From assembly GCA_022848805.1 (NCBI GenBank), contig JAJISI010000045.1, positions 1-9,154 of the forward strand: a stretch of 9,154 nucleotides of DNA, read 5' to 3'. The stretch's first letter is position 1, and every line of letters begins with the position of its first letter. A program made the position numbers and the translations under genes. Under the pieces are notes generated by a model. It was not told the DNA's origin. It searched no databases and saw nothing but the letters and a program-made list of their open reading frames with translations. Shown in pieces: positions 1 to 6,164 of the stretch. This stretch comes from Thermoplasmatota archaeon. Lineage in GTDB: Archaea > Thermoplasmatota > Thermoplasmata > UBA10834.

Positions 1-854
1 GTGGCGGAGTTGTGGCCGCACACGGTGTACTCCGGGGTCTCCTGAGAGCCCGCCAGTGTCATCTGCTGCGGAGCCGGCAAACGGACATGCCCGTCCAGGG
101 ACGTCTCGAACCGCCAGTCGACGCCTATCAGCTCTATCCTCTCCATCTTCGTCTCCAGGGGAGAGTAGAAGAAGTCCAGGTTGAAGACCGGGCCTATGAC
201 ATACTCCTCTATCCTGGCGTCTCTGAGGTCCTCCTCCGTGATGACATCGCCTGCGATCAACGCACGCGATTTCTTCTGATATTCCTCGTACGAGGCTGCC
301 GTGAAGAAGCCACGCTCCAGCTTCTTGACCTTGTGGTGCAGCTTGACGATCACCAGGCCGTCGATCTCCTTCGGGTCGACTATGCGCTTCGGAAAGGGCA
401 TGCCAGCCTTCTCGAGTAACCAGTAATAGTCACGCTCCTCCCCGCGCTCCTCGCTCCTCAGAAGGTCCCTCGAACCTACGAGTGGTACGGCGAAGTCGTC
501 CTCTATCTCATGCAGGTCGATGTAGGATGTGAACGACCTGTTCGGCACAAAGAGCACGTTCTCCTTCCTGAGGCGCTGCTGGAACTCCGGCGTCATCATC
601 TCTCTGAACTTCTCGAGGACCCAGCACTCGTCCACTGCGCCCCGGACGGCCTTGCCCGAGGCGTCCCGCTGGCATTTGAAATATCTCGCATAGGTTTTCT
701 CTCGACCCTTCTGGCAGATGCCAAGGGTCCTGAACCCCTCCTCGACCGCTCCGTCGCAGACGTCGAGCGCGGAGTGCGACGCGACCATTCCGATCTTGGC
801 CTTCTCCAGATCGTACCCTTCCAGCGCGGCAAGAACCTTCTCCCTGTCTATCAC
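1..854 (-). CDS. purP: PurP-family FAICAR synthetase-like protein (ATP-grasp), 3' end cut by window
   Basis: This gene encodes a homologue of archaeal PurP. That enzyme uses ATP and formate to formylate AICAR to FAICAR in IMP synthesis, in the cytosol. I translated it by hand from a GTG at 854; 284 residues are visible, against about 360 for family members, so roughly 75 C-terminal residues lie outside the window. The N-terminal domain shows the family pattern IGMVASHSALDVCDGAVEEG (21-40), followed by the QKGREKTYARYF segment. Later landmarks are LFVPNRSF (101-108), a VPLVGSRDLLR segment (123-133), IEEYVIGPVFNLDFFYSPLE (215-234) and GVDWRFETSLDGHVRLP (244-260). The start is supported by GGAGAGG (867-861), six bases upstream, and an in-frame TAG further upstream. 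One oddity: the glycine-rich ATP loop of characterised PurP is replaced here by a longer basic stretch (about 172-183). It may therefore be a paralogue with a different activity; the family call is firm, the exact reaction less so. Confidence 0.85.
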   Translation of the reverse strand, partial: MIDREKVLAALEGYDLEKAKIGMVASHSALDVCDGAVEEGFRTLGICQKGREKTYARYFKCQRDASGKAVRGAVDECWVLEKFREMMTPEFQQRLRKENVLFVPNRSFTSYIDLHEIEDDFAVPLVGSRDLLRSEERGEERDYYWLLEKAGMPFPKRIVDPKEIDGLVIVKLHHKVKKLERGFFTAASYEEYQKKSRALIAGDVITEEDLRDARIEEYVIGPVFNLDFFYSPLETKMERIELIGVDWRFETSLDGHVRLPAPQQMTLAGSQETPEYTVCGHNSA

Positions 855-860
855 GACGAC

Positions 861-867
861 CCTCTCC
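861..867 (-). promoter_or_regulatory. Shine-Dalgarno site of the purP-like gene
   Basis: GGAGAGG on the minus strand lies six bases before the GTG at 854. It decides the start of a gene that has no ATG at its N-terminus. Confidence 0.6.
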
Positions 868-911
868 GGTGCAGTATGACCCAGCTATGGATGCCGATGA
901 TAGGAACTGAT

Positions 912-919
912 GATATATC
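912..919 (-). promoter_or_regulatory. Possible TATA element for the purP-like gene
   Basis: GATATATC is an AT-rich, self-complementary octamer. Its centre is about 60 bases upstream of the purP start. With the usual archaeal spacing of about 25 bases it would place a transcript start near 889, giving a leader of about 35 nt that contains the Shine-Dalgarno site. It touches the stop codon of the upstream GNAT gene, so it would be an internal promoter within a co-directional gene group. It is a weak call based on composition and spacing only. Confidence 0.3.
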
Positions 920-2001
920 TATCTTGAGGGGGCGCGGGTCAGGAGCACCTCATCGAGCCTGACGACCAGTCGGGACGATGTCTGCCTGAACCCGAACTTC
1001 TCGTAGAGCGTCCTCGCCCTCGGATAGCTCGTCCTCAAGTACACCTTGCTCGAACGCTCCGACGCGGTGCTCAGCGCACACCTCATCAGCTCGTTGCCCA
1101 TACCCTCCTCCTGCTTCGACGGGGTCACATATATGTCGAACACCAGGCCCTCGTCGCCCTCGTGCCGCAGGATGACGAACCCGCCGTCCGTCACGTGGAT
1201 GGAGAACGCCTCGTCGCGCGCGTAGCGGCGCAGGCGCATCATAGCGCTCAGACGGCTTTCGTCGTAATATTCCGAGAAGAGCGCCACGACCCTTCCGCGG
1301 TTGGACTTCGAGAGAGGCTCGACGGAATGCTCGCACTGAGGAGGGGCCTCCAGCTCCATGCGTACGGCGTTCGCTGGATAGAGATGGGCTATGTACTCGA
1401 GCAGGTCCGGCGAGAACACCGCCCATTTCTTCTTCGCGATCACGAGGAACCGGATGAGATGGTCGGCGACCAACCCTATGTCCTCCTTGCTGGTTGCGAC
1501 CAGCATGCCCAGCTTGCGCTCGGAATCAGTCACGACCCTTGCCGTCTCACCATCGTCGGTATAGAAGGCCCACGCATCCCTCGTTCCAAGCTCCACACGC
1601 AGGCCGACCATGTGGCCCGTGTTCGCCAGTTCGGGCGCGCAGCCGCGCTCGTCGATCAACTCCTCGTCCAAGGGCAGGTCGTGGGTCGTTACCATATGGC
1701 ACTTCTGACCGGAGTGGGGAGCAATCGCCAGGTCGGCCTTCCACCCTCGACCGGACAGTGCGTTCCTCAGGGTGGACTTGCGGTTATCCCGCGCGATAAT
1801 CTTAGAATATCCGGTCTCAGCCAGGGACTCGCTCAGCTTCCAGGCCAACTTGTCAGACAACTTGAGCCCCCGGGGTGAGCAGTGAAGGAAGGCGCGCGCA
1901 ACCTCGTTATCGAGAGGCATCAGCTCGACGGACGCCATCCCCTCCGGAGCGCGCAAAGCGATTACTTCGCATGAATTGCCTCTAGCGATGAAAGCAGACA
2001 C
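919..2001 (-). CDS. Protein with C-terminal GNAT acetyltransferase domain and unrecognised N-terminal region
   Basis: The last third (about 235-350) looks like a GNAT acyl-CoA-dependent N-acetyltransferase. A predicted beta strand, VFDIYVTP (287-294), is followed by the acetyl-CoA pyrophosphate loop QEEGMG (297-302; family pattern Q/R-x-x-G-x-G/A) and a helix. SYPRARTLYEKFGF (325-338) then matches the C-terminal GNAT motif in which a small molecule or peptide acetyltransferase ends. Residues 1-220 are not recognised. A segment with DNRKSTLRNALSGRGWK (72-88) faintly resembles the end of a second GNAT fold, so a tandem-GNAT architecture with one degenerate copy is possible. The substrate is unknown. 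At 360 residues it is about twice a single GNAT domain. The start is GTG at 2001, with GAGGGAG directly abutting it; a downstream ATG near residue 22 is an alternative. It lies 38 bp after the cysteine-protein gene and 64 bp before purP, so co-transcription is plausible. It ends in TAG. Confidence 0.7.
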   Translation of the reverse strand: MSAFIARGNSCEVIALRAPEGMASVELMPLDNEVARAFLHCSPRGLKLSDKLAWKLSESLAETGYSKIIARDNRKSTLRNALSGRGWKADLAIAPHSGQKCHMVTTHDLPLDEELIDERGCAPELANTGHMVGLRVELGTRDAWAFYTDDGETARVVTDSERKLGMLVATSKEDIGLVADHLIRFLVIAKKKWAVFSPDLLEYIAHLYPANAVRMELEAPPQCEHSVEPLSKSNRGRVVALFSEYYDESRLSAMMRLRRYARDEAFSIHVTDGGFVILRHEGDEGLVFDIYVTPSKQEEGMGNELMRCALSTASERSSKVYLRTSYPRARTLYEKFGFRQTSSRLVVRLDEVLLTRAPSR

Positions 2002-2039
2002 CTCCCTCAGACGGATACATGTGAGCGTTTCGAGCGTAC

Positions 2040-2768
2040 TCAGAAGAAGTAGAACCCGACGTCATACTCCTTGGAGCAGCCTGCCATGGCCTCCAACCTG
2101 TTTAACGTGCCCTCGATCCTTCGGACCATCATCTTACCCTCTGCCGGAGTCTTCTCCCTCAGAACCTTCGTCTCCTCCAGCAACTTGGCCGCGTCCTTCG
2201 ATGTGAGTATCTCCTTCTTCGAAGCCAGCTCCTCGACTTTGGTCAGAATGGTCAGCTTGAACTTCTTGGCGAGGTCCGGAACCGGGGATGTGGACGGACC
2301 GAAGTTGCCGACGCATCCCTTCTTGTTGTCCCAGGACAGAGGACACTTCGCACACGTCTCGTACATCTCGTCGAACTCGAGGAGGTCCCACTCGGTCACC
2401 GAGTCCTCGCTCACCGCGGCCTCGAGGACCGCGCTCCTGCGGGCATCTGGGACATTCGACATAGCGATCCAGTTGGTCTTCACATTCCGGACAAACGGTT
2501 CGAGGGGCTCCTGGTCTGCGGGGTCCTTGATCTTCTCCAAGTACACTTCGTCCCCTTCCACCTTCGCCCTGGACCTCTTCAGTATCCCCTCGAGCTTGTC
2601 TGGCTCGAGCTCTGCCCTGGCCTTCTTGAGATCGACCATGCGGTCCACGTCGACCAGGTCGGCCCATTTGCCAGGATCGCTCACATAGGCCTTCGCCATC
2701 GTCATCTTCTTGTCCCTGCACAGTGACTTCGCGGATTCGAGCTCTGTGATTGCCATATTCAAACCCAT
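2040..2768 (-). CDS. Unrecognised 242-residue protein with a CxxC-x9-C cysteine cluster
   Basis: I do not recognise this protein. It is soluble in appearance, rich in charged residues, and has no signal peptide or membrane segment. The N-terminal 100 residues are mostly charged and helical in character. The only striking feature is CAKCPLSWDNKKGC (139-152), which gives C-x2-C-x9-C. A fourth downstream cysteine lies at 231 and an N-terminal one at 17. Such spacing could hold zinc or an iron-sulfur cluster, but that is inference. Residues 165-230 look like two or three amphipathic helices. The ATG start at 2768 is well supported by AGAAGGTG about six bases upstream; a second ATG four codons later is a weaker alternative. 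It is the first gene of a minus-strand group followed by the GNAT gene (38 bp gap) and purP, and it is divergent from the MttB-family gene. Codon use and GC content look like those of its neighbours, so there is no sign of recent transfer. Confidence 0.72.
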   Translation of the reverse strand: MGLNMAITELESAKSLCRDKKMTMAKAYVSDPGKWADLVDVDRMVDLKKARAELEPDKLEGILKRSRAKVEGDEVYLEKIKDPADQEPLEPFVRNVKTNWIAMSNVPDARRSAVLEAAVSEDSVTEWDLLEFDEMYETCAKCPLSWDNKKGCVGNFGPSTSPVPDLAKKFKLTILTKVEELASKKEILTSKDAAKLLEETKVLREKTPAEGKMMVRRIEGTLNRLEAMAGCSKEYDVGFYFF

Positions 2769-2810
2769 CTACAGCACCTTCTGAGGATAGATGTGAGGTT
2801 GGACCGAGAA

Positions 2811-2825
2811 GTAATAGTTTTCGAG
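2811..2825 (-). promoter_or_regulatory. Possible BRE/TATA promoter for the cysteine-cluster gene
   Basis: On the minus strand this reads CTCGAAAACTATTAC, a purine-rich BRE-like stretch followed by an AT-rich TATA-like core. The core is about 47 bases upstream of the ATG at 2768. That spacing would allow a transcript start near 2790 and a leader of about 20 nt carrying the Shine-Dalgarno AAGGTG. The call is by eye. Confidence 0.4.
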
Positions 2826-2836
2826 TGCGGAACCGT
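2824..2836 (+). repeat. 13-bp direct repeat, copy 1 (AGTGCGGAACCGT)
   Basis: This copy matches positions 2922-2934 at 12 of 13 bases, in the same orientation and 98 bp away. It contains the small dyad CGG-AA-CCG. It lies just upstream of the putative promoter of the minus-strand gene group, so a transcription-factor site is possible. Confidence 0.5.
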
Positions 2837-2851
2837 CACGGGCACCCCGTG
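2837..2851 (+). repeat. Perfect inverted repeat CACGGG-CAC-CCCGTG
   Basis: Six-base arms with a three-base centre sit immediately beside direct-repeat copy 1, between the divergent genes. It could be an operator half-site pair or a small GC-rich hairpin. There is no T-tract after it, so it does not look like a terminator. Confidence 0.4.
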
Positions 2852-2883
2852 CGTGTAACTGCGCGTCGGCCGAGCCTAAAGGA

Positions 2884-2891
2884 TTATACTA
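2884..2891 (+). promoter_or_regulatory. Possible distal TATA element upstream of the MttB-family gene
   Basis: TTATACTA is preceded by AAAGG, which resembles a BRE plus TATA arrangement. It is about 120 bases upstream of the likely start codon and would give a leader of about 95 nt. It competes with the AT-rich CTTATTT at 2964-2970. Confidence 0.3.
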
Positions 2892-2921
2892 AACATCTGG
2901 GAGAGGCAGGACACTTAATCT

Positions 2922-2934
2922 AGTGCGGAGCCGT
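2922..2934 (+). repeat. 13-bp direct repeat, copy 2 (AGTGCGGAGCCGT)
   Basis: This copy differs from copy 1 at 2824-2836 by a single base and keeps the CGG-NN-CCG dyad. It lies about 30 bp upstream of the proximal TATA-like element of the plus-strand methyltransferase gene. Confidence 0.5.
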
Positions 2935-2963
2935 TCCGGTCTCTGGCCCCGGTCCTCCGGCTG

Positions 2964-2970
2964 CTTATTT
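2964..2970 (+). promoter_or_regulatory. Possible proximal TATA element of the MttB-family gene
   Basis: CTTATTT stands out in GC-rich surroundings. With normal archaeal spacing it would start transcription near 2992. That would leave the ATG at 2991 without a leader or outside the transcript, and give the ATG at 3009 a short leader containing AGGTG (2999-3003). This agrees with choosing 3009 as the start. Confidence 0.4.
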
Positions 2971-3008
2971 GGAGCGATTGTCAGGCGGGGATGGGGATAG
3001 GTGCTGAC

Positions 3009-4466
3009 ATGACGTTTGCCAGTATGAGCGTGCTATCGAGAGAGGACATCGAGAGGATGCACGATGCGTCTCTGCGCATCCTGTCGGAGGTGGGTGTCAT
3101 GATAGAGAGTGCTTCCGTCAGGAACATGTTCCGGAGCGCGGGAGCCGATGTGGATGATTCCAAACAACTCGTCCGCCTCGACGAGCGGCTCGTGCTTTCG
3201 TCCATAGAGAGCGCCCCGAAGAGGATCAAGATCTCGTCTAGGGGCGGTACAGATTTTACTATACCCGGGGACGGAGTCCAGCTCATATCGACGGACGGGC
3301 AGCCTGCGGCCGTGTTCGATGCTGAGACAGGAACCAAGAGGGCTTCGACCCTGAGCGACCTGAAGGACTTCATCGTCCTGGCCGATGCTCTGCCCGAGGT
3401 CGACTTCGTCTGGCCCCCAGTGGTCGCCACGGACATGCCTTCCGACCGGTCGTCGTTCTATGAGTTCCTGGTCGCAATGGCATACACCTCCAAGCACGTG
3501 CAGCACGGAGCCGCCTCCTCGCAGGAGGCGAAGTTCCAGATCGAAGTGTGCTCCGCCATACTCGGGTCAGAGGACGAGCTGCGAGCGCGGCCGATATTCT
3601 CGGACGTCTGCACGCCGATCTCGCCGCTCAGGTACGATGCCGGCGAGGCGGAAGCCCTCGTAACGCTGTCGAAGGCCGGCGTGCCAGTGGTGAACTTGTC
3701 CATGGCGATCGCAGGTGCCGTGACACCGGCTTCGGTCGCGGGCTCGCTCGCGGTCATAAACGCGGAGAATCTCTGCGGACTGACGATGACGCAGCTCGCA
3801 TCGCCTGGGGCGCCTAGCGTGTACTCGTCGTTCTCCGGAGTCATGGACCTGAAATCGGGCGTGTTCCTGTGCGGCACGCCCGAGGCGGTACTCATGGATT
3901 CAGCGGCTGCCCAGATGGGCAAGCACTACAGCCTGCCGACATGCGCAGGAGGTCCGTCGAACGCCGCAAGGTCACTCTCCTCCGAGGCTGGATTGGAGAC
4001 GGCCATCACCGCCGCCTCCGCGCTGCTGATGGGGACCGACATGATGGTGGGTCTCGGCGGGATAGACAGGGCCGGCATGATATCCAAGGAGAAACTGGTC
4101 ATGGATTGCGAACTCTGGCGCTGGCTGAGCCGCATGAGGCGGGGCATCGACATAACGGACGAGACGCTCGGCATGGACGCCATCGTTCGGCAGGGCCCGG
4201 GCGGTACGTTCCTTTCCGACATCCATACCGCCAAGTGCATGAGGAAGGAGCTGATGATACCACAGGTGACGGCCTATCACGTGAAGCGCGAGCCCGACCG
4301 CACGGAGGACGAGCTGGTCACGTTCGCGATCAAGCGCACGAAAGAGCTGCTGTCGACACACGAACCGCCTCTACTGAGCGGAGATGTCGCGGAGAAGGTG
4401 GGCGAAGTGGCCAAGCGTCACGGGATACTCATGCCCGACGGCTCGCAGGTGTTCGAGCACGCCTGA
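3009..4466 (+). CDS. MttB-superfamily (COG5598-type) corrinoid methyltransferase, non-pyrrolysine
   Basis: This belongs to the trimethylamine methyltransferase (MttB) superfamily: TIM-barrel enzymes that move a methyl group from a quaternary or tertiary amine to a corrinoid protein. Residue numbers run from ATG 3009 (485 residues, close to the roughly 480-500 of the family). The N-terminus LSREDIERMHDASLRILSEV (9-28) is typical. The barrel core includes GTPEAVLMDSAAAQMGKHYS (289-308), and near the C-terminus GPGGTFLSDIHTAKCMRKEL (396-415) matches the conserved G-x-FL-x3-HT-x3-x-R-x-E region. The frame has no internal TAG, so the protein is not a pyrrolysine-containing MttB; it belongs with the non-Pyl homologues, of which glycine betaine methyltransferase MtgB is the characterised example. 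The true substrate cannot be read from sequence. No corrinoid protein or MtbA/MtaA-type partner gene is nearby. ATG 3009 is preferred because AGGTG precedes it by five bases; ATG 2991 is the longer alternative. It converges on mutL, with 3 bp between stop codons. Confidence 0.87.
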   Translation: MTFASMSVLSREDIERMHDASLRILSEVGVMIESASVRNMFRSAGADVDDSKQLVRLDERLVLSSIESAPKRIKISSRGGTDFTIPGDGVQLISTDGQPAAVFDAETGTKRASTLSDLKDFIVLADALPEVDFVWPPVVATDMPSDRSSFYEFLVAMAYTSKHVQHGAASSQEAKFQIEVCSAILGSEDELRARPIFSDVCTPISPLRYDAGEAEALVTLSKAGVPVVNLSMAIAGAVTPASVAGSLAVINAENLCGLTMTQLASPGAPSVYSSFSGVMDLKSGVFLCGTPEAVLMDSAAAQMGKHYSLPTCAGGPSNAARSLSSEAGLETAITAASALLMGTDMMVGLGGIDRAGMISKEKLVMDCELWRWLSRMRRGIDITDETLGMDAIVRQGPGGTFLSDIHTAKCMRKELMIPQVTAYHVKREPDRTEDELVTFAIKRTKELLSTHEPPLLSGDVAEKVGEVAKRHGILMPDGSQVFEHA

Positions 4467-4469
4467 ATC

Positions 4470-6164
4470 TCATATACGCCTTTTGAACAGCTTCTCGAGG
4501 TCGACGGACGACAGGACTATCATCGTCGGCCTTCCGTGCTCACATGTGTGGGGGCTCCCCGTACCCATGAGGTCGGATATCAGCTGACGCATCTGCGCGT
4601 TGGACAGACTCTCGCCAGCGCGTATGGATGTGTGACATGCGATCTTCCAGATGAACTCCTGGCCCATCCTCTTCGGCGCGGACATGTCTGCGAGGTCGGC
4701 CAATATGTCCCTCAAGGACCTCTCTCCCTGCGCCAGACCGAGCACGGTCGGGACCGACCTCACGGAGTATGCGTCGCCGCCGAAAGGCTCGATACGGAAC
4801 CCCGCCTTCGAGAGCATGTCCATGTTCTCCTCGAGGGTTTTCGACTCTGTCGGAGTGAGCGTGAGGACAAGTGGCGTGAGTAGTTCCTGAGATATCTCGT
4901 CGCCATCGTCGACCGCCGCGAGAACGCGCTCGTAAACGACCCTCTCGGATGCAGCGTGCTGGTCTATCAGCAGCAGGTTGTCGCCGGATTCGGCCAATAT
5001 GTAGGTGTCCATTATCTGCGCCAAAGGACGGATACCGTGCGGTCCCTCTGAGTCGCCGTCGCTGCCCGCCACTGGCAGCTGTGACTGGGTCGAACCGGAG
5101 TCGCCCATCATCGTAGTTGGAATCTCGGACTCGAACGTCTCCGAGAACCGCGTGAGGTCGTACCTGAACGACAGATCCGGCCCCTCGACGGCGTCCGCGA
5201 CGCATCTCTCGACGATGTCGATTACGAGCGGCTCGTCGTCGAACCGCACCTCCCGCTTCGTCGGATGCACATTGACATCCACGGCAGACCCATCCACCAG
5301 GATCTTCAGGACGCCGATCGGGTACCGGTCCTTCATTATCCTCGAGCCGAACGCCTTGACGATCGCGGAGACCATCCTCCTGCTCCTCACCGCCCTGTGG
5401 TTGACGAATATCCTTATGTCGGACGGCGACGAGCGTGTGTGCTCCAGCCTGGCTAGATGAGCTTCGACGCGGACACCCGCTCCCTCGGCATGTCCGTTCA
5501 ACATGTCCGAGGCCACCTTGTGGCCGAACGCGATCGTCAGGGCGCCATCCATACCCTCGTCCGCCGCATGGGCGAGTACGAGGTCTCCACCGGAGAAGAG
5601 CCTAAGCGATATCGCCGGTCTGCACAGAATGAAATCCGTGACCACCTCTCGGCAGTACGACATCTCCACGGAGCCGGATCTGAGCTGCTTCATTCGCGCG
5701 GGCATGCTGCGGAACAGATGCTCCACTGTCACCTCGGTCCCTTCCGGGCAGCCGACGGCTGAGGACTTGACCGCGGCTCCGTCCTCGACCAGGACCTCGA
5801 AACCCTCTGTCCGGCCATGCTCCCTCGAGCGTATCGTCACCTTCGCGACGGACGATATCGAAGACAACGCCTCCCCCCTGAACCCGTATGTCTGCAGGCT
5901 CTGCAGGTCGTCGATGTCCGATATCTTGCTGGTCGAGTGGCTCTGGACGGCCAACTGCAGGTCGTCCGGGGGCATGCCACAGCCGTCGTCTCTGACGGAG
6001 GTCGACCTCTTCCCACCGTCCTCCAGACGTACCTCGATAGTGCCCGCTCCGGCGTCGAGGGAGTTCTCCACGAGTTCCTTGACGACCGAGGCTGGACGCT
6101 CGACCACTTCCCCTGCGGCGATCCTGTCGACCGTGTTCCTTTCAAGAACCCTTATCCTTCCCAC
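4470..6164 (-). CDS. mutL: DNA mismatch repair protein MutL, endonuclease type
   Basis: MutL couples mismatch-bound MutS to strand incision. Numbering from GTG 6164 (564 residues): the N-terminal GHKL ATPase has IAAGEVVERPASVVKELVEN (15-34), SLDAGA, DDGCGM (59-64), TYGFRGEAL (92-100), FVNHRAV and VHPTKREVRF. A short Ser/Gly-rich linker (about 340-378) leads to the dimerisation/nuclease domain. That domain carries DQHAASERVVYE (401-412), which fits the nicking motif DQHA-x2-E-x4-E, then ACHTSIRAGE (509-518), CEHGRP (541-546) and a terminal FKR. All four endonuclease motifs are therefore present, as expected where MutH is absent. GTG 6164 is preferred because it yields the family-like N-terminus MGRIRVLERNT and has GGTGA five bases upstream; GTG 6173 is the alternative. 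The start overlaps the end of mutS by 23 bp, so the two genes are co-transcribed and probably translationally coupled. Minor divergence: FRSMPAR replaces the usual FxNxPAR. Confidence 0.96.
   Translation of the reverse strand: MGRIRVLERNTVDRIAAGEVVERPASVVKELVENSLDAGAGTIEVRLEDGGKRSTSVRDDGCGMPPDDLQLAVQSHSTSKISDIDDLQSLQTYGFRGEALSSISSVAKVTIRSREHGRTEGFEVLVEDGAAVKSSAVGCPEGTEVTVEHLFRSMPARMKQLRSGSVEMSYCREVVTDFILCRPAISLRLFSGGDLVLAHAADEGMDGALTIAFGHKVASDMLNGHAEGAGVRVEAHLARLEHTRSSPSDIRIFVNHRAVRSRRMVSAIVKAFGSRIMKDRYPIGVLKILVDGSAVDVNVHPTKREVRFDDEPLVIDIVERCVADAVEGPDLSFRYDLTRFSETFESEIPTTMMGDSGSTQSQLPVAGSDGDSEGPHGIRPLAQIMDTYILAESGDNLLLIDQHAASERVVYERVLAAVDDGDEISQELLTPLVLTLTPTESKTLEENMDMLSKAGFRIEPFGGDAYSVRSVPTVLGLAQGERSLRDILADLADMSAPKRMGQEFIWKIACHTSIRAGESLSNAQMRQLISDLMGTGSPHTCEHGRPTMIVLSSVDLEKLFKRRI

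Noticed and set aside
919..921. TAG stop of the GNAT gene as a possible pyrrolysine codon
   Set aside because: The GNAT fold is complete before the TAG, and reading on leads out of frame into the purP gene without sensible sequence.
510..962. A 150-codon plus-strand frame, and a 78-codon minus-strand frame at 596-832
   Set aside because: Both overlap the PurP homologue in other frames. The PurP frame is clear by similarity but begins with GTG and runs off the window edge, so it is easy to miss.
1162..1878. A 238-codon open frame on the plus strand
   Set aside because: Antisense to the GNAT-domain gene, which has real motifs; composition (many Arg, Gln, His, Val) is typical of a shadow frame.
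2071..2688. A 205-codon open frame on the plus strand
   Set aside because: Complement of the cysteine-cluster gene, Ser-rich and without motif. The minus frame has a good Shine-Dalgarno and a promoter candidate.
2837..2851. Intrinsic terminator at the GC-rich inverted repeat
   Set aside because: No T-tract follows on either strand, and it lies between divergent gene starts, where no transcript needs to end.
3009..4466. Pyrrolysine-containing trimethylamine methyltransferase MttB
   Set aside because: There is no in-frame TAG anywhere in the gene, so it is a non-Pyl member of the superfamily.
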